Shown here: positions 54,902 to 64,000 of the stretch, in pieces
Layout: every line of letters begins with the position of its first letter
How positions within the stretch are numbered: position 1 is the first letter of the stretch
Source of the DNA: an uncultured Sphingomonadaceae bacterium
GTDB taxonomy: Bacteria; Pseudomonadota; Alphaproteobacteria; Sphingomonadales; Sphingomonadaceae
NCBI GenBank assembly: GCA_947488625.1
Contig: CANKZR010000001.1
Location: forward strand, 1,302,001 to 1,366,000
Direction: 5' to 3'
DNA: 64,000 nucleotides
Translations under genes and position numbers: made by a program
Notes under the pieces: generated by a model
Seen by the model: the letters and a program-made list of their open reading frames with translations, nothing else
Told to the model about the DNA's origin: nothing
Database searches by the model: none

Positions 54902-56170
54902 ATGAGCGACTTAATCATAGCCCGCGTCCGCGAAATCATCGCCGACGGAAAAATGACCCGCGCCGGCCTTGCCCGCGCTGCCGGTCTTCATGCCAATACC
55001 TTGCGCGATTGCAACGAGGACGGTTGGAACCCCACATCCGACACCCTCACGAAGCTCGACAATTTCCTGACCGACAATGACGAAACGCCCGTCCTTGTCG
55101 GCATCGAGGAGATTATCGAGGAAGCACGCAACGGACGAATGTATATACTGGTGGATGATGAGGATCGTGAAAATGAAGGCGACCTTATTATTCCGGGTCA
55201 GATGGCAACACCTAACGCCATCAACTTCATGGCGACCCATGGGCGCGGACTGATCTGCCTCTCACTCACATCCCGGCGCGGCAAGGAGCTAGGCCTCGAG
55301 ATGATGAGCAACCGCAATCGCGAGAGCCAGCAAACCGCTTTCACGGTGGCCATCGAGGCGCGCGAAGGCGTTACAACCGGCATTAGCGCGGCGGATCGGG
55401 CGCGCACCGTTTCCGTTGCCATCGATTCCTCGAAAGGCCCGGACGATATCGTCACGCCCGGCCATGTCTTTCCGCTGATAGCACGCGACGGCGGGGTGCT
55501 GGTGCGCGCCGGCCATACCGAGGCGGCCGTGGACATTTCCCGTCTTGCCGGCCTCAATCCCAGCGGCGTGATCTGCGAGATCATGAACGAGGATGGCACC
55601 ATGGCAAGGCTGGAAAACCTTGTCGGCTTTGCCCGCAAACATGGCATGAAGATAGGGACGATCCGCGATCTGATCGAATACCGGATGCGTAACGACCACC
55701 TGGTCAAGAGAACCAACGAGAGCACGTTCCAGTCCGATTATGGCGGTGATTGGCGAGTAGCAAGTTACCGAAACACGGTGGACGGCTCGATCAATCTCGT
55801 ATTGCAAAAGGGCCATGTGGTACCCGACAAGCCGATCCTGACCCGAATGCACGCCATCTCCATCTTCGACGACGTGCTGGGCCGCAGCGGCGACAGAAAA
55901 CGCGCTCTGCAACGTGCGATGGCGGCCATCGGAGAAGAAGGCGAAGGGCTGATCGTCGTCCTAATGCCGAACAAGCCGACTTCGCTGGAAACCGAAATCG
56001 GAGGCGTTCAGCATGGCAGCGGCGAACTGCGTGAATACGGCATCGGCGCGCAGATCCTTGCCGACCTTGGCGTGACCGACATGATCCTGCTTTCCAATTC
56101 GCACCACAATGTCGTTGGCCTCGAAGGTTACGGCATCACGGTTGTCGAAACCCGCCCGATTCCGGAGTAA
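54902..56170 (+). CDS. ribB: HTH-RibB fusion with degenerate RibA-like domain (DHBP synthase)
   Basis: 422 residues in three parts. Residues 1-58 look like an XRE-type helix-turn-helix (MTRAGLARAAGLHANTLRD). Residues 65-270 are 3,4-dihydroxy-2-butanone 4-phosphate synthase with DDEDRENEGDLI, GVTTGISAADRA and RAGHTEAAVDI. Residues 275-422 resemble GTP cyclohydrolase II but lack its three zinc cysteines (the place reads RMHAISIFDDVLGRSG), so that activity is probably lost. RibB makes the four-carbon unit of riboflavin. ribH follows after 3 bases. The HTH suggests autoregulation through the leader repeats. Confidence 0.9.
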   Translation: MSDLIIARVREIIADGKMTRAGLARAAGLHANTLRDCNEDGWNPTSDTLTKLDNFLTDNDETPVLVGIEEIIEEARNGRMYILVDDEDRENEGDLIIPGQMATPNAINFMATHGRGLICLSLTSRRGKELGLEMMSNRNRESQQTAFTVAIEAREGVTTGISAADRARTVSVAIDSSKGPDDIVTPGHVFPLIARDGGVLVRAGHTEAAVDISRLAGLNPSGVICEIMNEDGTMARLENLVGFARKHGMKIGTIRDLIEYRMRNDHLVKRTNESTFQSDYGGDWRVASYRNTVDGSINLVLQKGHVVPDKPILTRMHAISIFDDVLGRSGDRKRALQRAMAAIGEEGEGLIVVLMPNKPTSLETEIGGVQHGSGELREYGIGAQILADLGVTDMILLSNSHHNVVGLEGYGITVVETRPIPE

Positions 56171-56173
56171 AAT

Positions 56174-56593
56174 ATGGCCAAGTTTCTAATCGTCGAAGCC
56201 CGTTTCTACAGTCACCTTAATGACATGCTGATCAAGGGTGCAAAAGACGCACTCAGATCGGCGGGGCACGAGGCCGAGGTAATCACTGTACCAGGTGCAC
56301 TGGAAGTGCCGGGCGCGATCGCACTCGCGGCGGAGAGCGATCAGTACGACGGCTTCATCGCCATAGGCGTGGTAATCCGGGGAGAGACCTACCACTTTGA
56401 AATAGTGGCAGGGGAGAGTGCCCGCGCGATCATGGCGCTCACGATGGATGGCATACCCATCGGCAATGGTATCCTGACAACCGAGAACGAGGATCAGGCA
56501 CTGGTACGTGCAGACCCTGCGCAAAAGAATAAGGGCGGAGAAGCGGCGCAGGCCGCAATCCGTATGCTGGAACTAAGCGAAAAATTCGGGTGA
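56174..56593 (+). CDS. ribH: 6,7-dimethyl-8-ribityllumazine synthase
   Basis: 139 residues. [15 protein letters not shown] and [20 protein letters not shown] carry the substrate-binding residues, and the catalytic histidine is in TYHFEIV. The sequence [16 protein letters not shown] matches the C-terminal phosphate-binding part. It condenses the RibB product with the pyrimidine to give lumazine. It sits 3 bases after ribB, so the two are co-expressed; ribE and ribD are not in the window. Confidence 0.95.
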   Translation: MAKFLIVEARFYSHLNDMLIKGAKDALRSAGHEAEVITVPGALEVPGAIALAAESDQYDGFIAIGVVIRGETYHFEIVAGESARAIMALTMDGIPIGNGILTTENEDQALVRADPAQKNKGGEAAQAAIRMLELSEKFG

Positions 56594-56601
56594 ACCACCA
56601 G

Positions 56602-56673
56602 CGCGCTAGCGCGAACACTTCTCACCGGGCATGATAGCAAGTAGCAGGAAGAGACCTGGTTTGTCTCTTCCTG
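56602..56673. terminator. Convergent ribH-eno hairpins
   Basis: A perfect 11-bp stem, CAGGAAGAGAC (56645-56655) with GTCTCTTCCTG (56663-56673) around a 7-base loop, lies between the convergent genes. A 12-base palindrome CGCGCTAGCGCG is at 56602-56613. The stem could end transcription in both directions, although no T run follows. Confidence 0.45.
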
Positions 56674-56709
56674 TCTGCCTGCGTTATGACGGCCACAATC
56701 GCTGCGCGG

Positions 56710-58035
<1,326 letters not shown>

Positions 58036-58044
58036 CTATCGCCC

Positions 58045-58069
58045 GGAACTTTGCACTGCAACACGCGTT
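58045..58069 (+). promoter_or_regulatory. EcfG-type general stress promoter for the membrane-protein cluster
   Basis: GGAAC at 58045-58049, a 16-base spacer, and CGTT at 58066-58069: an exact fit to the consensus for alphaproteobacterial general stress sigma factor EcfG (GGAAC-N16/17-CGTT). It lies about 80 bases before the ATG at 58149. The following genes are all on the plus strand. Confidence 0.65.
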
Positions 58070-58148
58070 AAGCGATTGAACCGGGGTATTGCAGCCCCCC
58101 TATGAATATTGAGGGACACCAAGGTGAACCCAGGAAGGGAAAAGAACA

Positions 58149-58703
58149 ATGGCAGCCAAGAAACCTGTAGCCAACACATCCACCGTCGCCGCAACGCCAA
58201 ATGCGACCGAGACCGTGGAAGCCACCACTACCACCACCAACACAACCACGACCTCACCCAACACGGCGGAGGCAAAATCGCGTTTCAACGCTGCGCTTGA
58301 TGAAGCGAAGGCCGGCGCGGCCGCACTTGGCGACGAAGCCAAGTTGCGGGCAAGCGGCTACCGCGAAGATGCCAAGGCACGCGGCGGCGAGTGGTCAACC
58401 GATGCCAAGTCGAAGGCCGGTGAGCTCGCAGTAGAGGGCAAGCACAAGGCAAGCGAAGCCCTTACCGGTCTGTCGCGCGTCATCGACGAGAATGCGCCCG
58501 CGCTGGATGAAAAGCTGGGTCCCAAGTACGGCGATTATGCCCGCTCGGCGTCGCAGTCGTTGCAGGAGAACGCGCGCAAGCTCGATGAGAAGAGCCTGGA
58601 TGAACTCGCGGACGAATCGCGTGAAGCTATCCGCAAAAGCCCTGCGACCGCAGTCGGCCTTGCCGCTCTCGTCGGCTTTTTCTTCGCCCGCCTGTTCCGC
58701 TAA
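58149..58703 (+). CDS. DUF883/YqjD-like membrane-anchored stress protein
   Basis: 184 residues. A threonine- and asparagine-rich N-terminus (about 8-40) is followed by an Ala/Lys/Glu-rich helical region with a repeated DEAKxxAxxxGxEA-like pattern. The protein ends in one hydrophobic C-terminal anchor, KSPATAVGLAALVGFFFARLFR, like E. coli YqjD, ElaB and YgaM. In E. coli such proteins tether stationary-phase ribosomes at the inner membrane under RpoS control. An EcfG-type promoter precedes the gene. Confidence 0.75.
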   Translation: MAAKKPVANTSTVAATPNATETVEATTTTTNTTTTSPNTAEAKSRFNAALDEAKAGAAALGDEAKLRASGYREDAKARGGEWSTDAKSKAGELAVEGKHKASEALTGLSRVIDENAPALDEKLGPKYGDYARSASQSLQENARKLDEKSLDELADESREAIRKSPATAVGLAALVGFFFARLFR

Positions 58704-58709
58704 GACACG

Positions 58710-59168
58710 GTGCAGGTAAAACACGACGAAGGCGTCGAACCGCTTCAGGCTAGCGACGCCGCTCACGCAGCGACATTTCCGCAGGACGGGTCGGCGCACC
58801 ACGCCGAACCGCCTGCGGAAACGCGCTCGCTTGCCGATGATCTGGAAGCGCTTCTCGAAGATGCGCGGACTTACCTTGATGCAGAGATGTCGTACCAGAA
58901 AACCCGCGCAGGGTTTGTGGCAGACAGGCTTAAGAAAGCCGCTGCATTTGGAGCGGTAGCAGCCTACTTTGCGGTATTGGCCACCATTGGTTTGACCGTA
59001 GGGCTTATCATTGCACTAACGCCGCTGATCACAGCCTGGGGCGCCACGGCCGTAGTCGTGCTGGCCTTGTTGCTTCTGGCCTACATTCTGGTTCGGAAGG
59101 CTGGAAAGGCATGGAATGACATTACCGGTGCGATGAAGAGCGACGAGGAGCCCGGCGGCCATGGCTGA
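58710..59168 (+). CDS. Phage-holin-family (YqjE-like) membrane protein
   Basis: 152 residues from GTG at 58710. A polar N-terminus of about 45 residues leads to a short helix and two strong transmembrane segments (about 72-97 and 101-125), the arrangement of the Phage_holin_3_6/YqjE family. Despite the name there is no phage context. It follows the YqjD-like gene by 6 bases, as yqjE follows yqjD in E. coli, and overlaps the next gene by 8 bases. Confidence 0.75.
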   Translation: MQVKHDEGVEPLQASDAAHAATFPQDGSAHHAEPPAETRSLADDLEALLEDARTYLDAEMSYQKTRAGFVADRLKKAAAFGAVAAYFAVLATIGLTVGLIIALTPLITAWGATAVVVLALLLLAYILVRKAGKAWNDITGAMKSDEEPGGHG

Positions 59169-59526
59169 TCTACAACGACAATTGCACGAAGATCGCATGC
59201 TGCGAGACGCGGCGAAGCGGTTGGTCAAAAATGATATGGCTCATGTCAAGGGCGACGTCTCTCGAAAGGGATTGGGCACTCGGTTTGTTGACAGAACCAA
59301 GGACGGCGTCGCCGAACTGGCAGATACCACCGGGCACTATGCCGATACGCATCGTGCACAACTTGGCACAGGGCTCATCGTTGGTGTCGCAGCCCTAGCC
59401 GGCTGGATTTTCCGCGATCAACTTGCTGAGGCGGTTTACGATCTGTTCCACGACAAGAGCCCGCTGGAGCAGGCTGCTGATAAGGTGGAACAAGTCGCAC
59501 AGAACGCCCGTTCCTACCTAGACTGA
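59161..59526 (+). CDS. Hypothetical membrane protein, third gene of the cluster
   Basis: 121 residues. A basic, helical N-terminal half (RDAAKRLVKNDMAHVKGDV) leads to one hydrophobic segment (about 68-86, GTGLIVGVAALAGWIF), then a charged tail ending in VEQVAQNARSYLD. No family is recognised with certainty; the position is that of yqjK in the E. coli cluster, but sequence similarity cannot be judged here. The start overlaps the holin-like gene by 8 bases. Confidence 0.6.
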   Translation: MADLQRQLHEDRMLRDAAKRLVKNDMAHVKGDVSRKGLGTRFVDRTKDGVAELADTTGHYADTHRAQLGTGLIVGVAALAGWIFRDQLAEAVYDLFHDKSPLEQAADKVEQVAQNARSYLD

Positions 59527-59551
59527 AACACATATCTCCTGGAGATTACTG

Positions 59552-60046
59552 ATGAATGATCCGAAACGTGCCGAAATCAAGGCCCGCATCGCCGCTGCTC
59601 AAGAGCGCGAAGATGCCAGGGCTGAACAATCCACCACCGAGCGCGTAGCCGAAAAGGCTTCTGATGCGGGGGATGCCTTCACCAGCTTTGTGAAGGAACA
59701 TCCCCTCGCCTCGGCTGCCGGTGGTGTCGTTCTGGGCATTCTGGTTGCGGGCATGTTCAAAGGCCCGCGTCGTGCAGCTGCCACCGGCGGAGCCAAGGCC
59801 GTTGGTCTTGCCGCGATCGGCGCAGAAATCGCGTCTGCATTTGCCAGTGAACTGCTTGACGATGCGAAGGATGTCGGTCGCGCCGGCGCGCGACGCGCCG
59901 AAGACGTTGGTGACGCGCTTGGCGACCGCGCCCGCTCTGTTCGCCGCGATGCGACCTATCAGGCAGATCGCGCGGGAGATGCCGCACGAATTGCCAGTCG
60001 GGAAACCGGCAAGAGGATTGCACGGGCATTCGGTAAACGCCGCTAA
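59552..60046 (+). CDS. Hypothetical helical protein with a central hydrophobic segment
   Basis: 164 residues. The charged first 47 residues lead to KEHPLASAAGGVVLGILVAGMF, a DUF883-like membrane stretch near residue 48-69. A long Ala/Arg/Asp-rich helix with DDAKDVGRAGARRAEDVGDA-like repeats follows, ending in a basic FGKRR. The overall build resembles the YqjD-like gene upstream with the membrane part moved to the middle. A GGAG site lies before its ATG. It is probably the fourth gene of the stress cluster. Confidence 0.65.
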   Translation: MNDPKRAEIKARIAAAQEREDARAEQSTTERVAEKASDAGDAFTSFVKEHPLASAAGGVVLGILVAGMFKGPRRAAATGGAKAVGLAAIGAEIASAFASELLDDAKDVGRAGARRAEDVGDALGDRARSVRRDATYQADRAGDAARIASRETGKRIARAFGKRR

Positions 60047-60147
60047 CCCCGACATTCGAAATGCAAACTCATGTCCCCTTGCGCTGTGAGCCATTTGGCC
60101 TAGAGCGCGGGGGATTTTGTTTGCAACAGTAACCGAAAGGTCATCGC

Positions 60148-60387
60148 ATGTCCGAAGAGCACGAACACCAGCTTCTCCATCTCGTAATGGGTGGCCGCGT
60201 AACCGATCCGCGGGGCGCGGAATTCCAGGACTTGAAAGACATCCACGTCGTAGGCTTCTTCGCCAATTTCGAAGCTGCAGAGGAAGCCTGGCGCGGCTGG
60301 GCCCAGCGTACGGTCGACGATGCGGAGATGAAATACGTGATCGTTCACCTGCACAAGTTGCTGGAGCCGGACCTTCCCGGCAAGTAA
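60148..60387 (+). CDS. DUF4170 family protein
   Basis: 79 residues. The body with LHLVMGGRVTDPRGAEFQDL, VVGFFANFEAAEEAWRG and a VDDAEMKYVIVHLHKLL ending is a compact alpha/beta domain of the alphaproteobacterial DUF4170 family, whose function is unknown. A purine-rich site (AACCGAAAGG) is upstream. It ends at a strong terminator; whether it is part of the upstream cluster is unclear because of the 101-base gap. Confidence 0.8.
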   Translation: MSEEHEHQLLHLVMGGRVTDPRGAEFQDLKDIHVVGFFANFEAAEEAWRGWAQRTVDDAEMKYVIVHLHKLLEPDLPGK

Positions 60388-60399
60388 TCGCAGACACAA

Positions 60400-60425
60400 A
60401 AAAGCCCCGCTTTAGCGGGGCTTTT
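60400..60425. terminator. Strong bidirectional intrinsic terminator
   Basis: AAAAGCCCCGC (60400-60410) and GCGGGGCTTTT (60415-60425) form a perfect 11-bp stem with the tetraloop TTTA. A-runs and T-runs on the two sides make it work in both directions, ending the plus-strand cluster and the minus-strand greA transcript. Confidence 0.93.
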
Positions 60426-60447
60426 CGTATCGCTCATCATGACGCGA

Positions 60448-60915
60448 TTACTTGAACTCGATCTTGTCGATCAGGTAGAACTTCTCGCCTGAAGGCACTG
60501 TCACTTCAACCTCATCACCAACGCTTTTACCGATCAGTGCGCGTGCCAGCGGGCTTTCGTAGGATACGCGCCCGACCTTGGCATCACTTTCTGCCTGGCC
60601 CACGATCTGATAGGTCAGCGCCTTGTCGTCTTCGTCCAGCACGGTCACGGTCGCGCCGAACACCACCTTGTCGCCCGAAAGACTTGCCGGATCGATGATC
60701 TGCGCGCGGCTGGTCTTGTCTTCCAGATCGGAAATTTGCGCCTCTACCTGTCCCTGCCGTTCCTTAGCCGCGTGATATTCGGCATTCTCCGACAGGTCGC
60801 CATGCGCACGCGCTTCCTCGATCGCGTCCACGATCTTGGGACGCTCCTCACGCAACGCCTTGAGATCGGCGGTCAGCTTTTCATAGCCCTCCGCGAGCAT
60901 CGGCACTTTCTGCAT
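60448..60915 (-). CDS. greA: Transcription elongation factor GreA
   Basis: 155 residues. The N-terminal coiled coil ([39 protein letters not shown]) carries the conserved acidic tip. The C-terminal globular domain ends YLIDKIEFK. GreA enters the RNA polymerase secondary channel and stimulates transcript cleavage at arrest sites. It lies 97 bases downstream of carB on the same strand, an order common in alphaproteobacteria. Confidence 0.96.
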   Translation of the reverse strand: MQKVPMLAEGYEKLTADLKALREERPKIVDAIEEARAHGDLSENAEYHAAKERQGQVEAQISDLEDKTSRAQIIDPASLSGDKVVFGATVTVLDEDDKALTYQIVGQAESDAKVGRVSYESPLARALIGKSVGDEVEVTVPSGEKFYLIDKIEFK

Positions 60916-61012
60916 TGTATTTCCTGCTTTCTATGACTCTCGTCAATACGACCCTGTCCCGCCATACTGGCGGCTGCCAAGGCCGGATCGAGGTGGAGGA
61001 GGTGTCTGGTTC

Positions 61013-64000
<2,988 letters not shown>

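Noticed and set aside
58710-59168. Phage remnant, because of the holin-family protein
   Set aside because: No phage structural, integrase or lysis gene is near; the holin-like family includes YqjE, which fits the neighbourhood.
60959-60973. Short hairpin CCGCCA-TAC-TGGCGG between carB and greA as a terminator
   Set aside because: The stem is only 6 bp, with no T run, and greA is expected to be transcribed from the carB side.

Overview
The window looks like chromosomal DNA of an alphaproteobacterium of the order Sphingomonadales, most likely an Erythrobacteraceae member (Erythrobacter/Altererythrobacter-like). This rests on several signs: GC-rich coding DNA; the alphaproteobacterial order dusB(nifR3)-ntrB-ntrC-ntrY-ntrX-hfq-hflX; a fused ispDF; a PhaR-type PHA regulator; two promoter-like sites matching the general-stress sigma EcfG consensus (GGAAC-N16/17-CGTT); and an Hfq carrying two Sm domains in one chain. 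The genus is inferred. There is no insertion sequence, prophage, CRISPR array or rRNA operon. Gene density is very high, with many 1-4 bp stop/start overlaps.

Layout. 1-8900: a partial patatin-like lipase (-), then radA, a CvpA-like protein, an IscU-like protein, an MHS-type transporter, alr, phaR and an archaeal/eukaryotic-type proS. 8900-15900: a secreted M3 peptidase (-), a secreted M28 peptidase, RNase R, a peroxiredoxin-like gene behind an EcfG-type promoter, and a universal stress protein (-). 16000-19450: pyruvate dehydrogenase E2, a thioesterase and lpdA, then a 15-bp perfect hairpin that buries the Shine-Dalgarno of a 40-codon ORF, then tRNA-Ser(TGA) (-). 19600-28700: a tight run covering cell wall (lytic transglycosylase, SPOR lipoprotein, D,D-carboxypeptidase), replication and nucleotide genes (tmk, holB), metG, tatD, a PhnP-like hydrolase, a small membrane protein and mazG.

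28660-37940 (all -): dusB, ntrB, ntrC, ntrY, ntrX, tandem hfq and hflX, linking nitrogen/redox two-component control to RNA-based regulation. 38000-45200: ispDF, a CinA-C/PncC amidase, a COQ10/RatA START protein and lipA, carbonic anhydrase, a NYN-LOTUS protein, DUF1206 and glutaredoxin-MauE membrane proteins, and a lipoprotein. 45200-52870: mutL divergent from the rod-shape operon mreB-mreC-mreD-mrdA-rodA. 52996-53071: tRNA-Lys(CTT). 53300-58000: an M48 protease; a flavin reductase divergent from an HTH-RibB-RibA-like fusion with ribH, the shared intergenic region holding repeats that can form two mutually exclusive hairpins; and eno (-). 58045-60425: an EcfG-type promoter, then a yqjD-yqjE-like membrane-protein cluster and a DUF4170 gene, closed by a strong bidirectional terminator. 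60448-64000: greA and 5'-truncated carB (-).

The items most worth follow-up are the tandem Hfq with a divergent second domain and an hflX that appears to start at a non-ATG codon on the hfq stop; the HTH-RibB-RibA-like fusion with its palindromic leader; the hairpin-occluded mini-ORF after lpdA; and the EcfG-type promoters. No wholly new multi-gene system is claimed.
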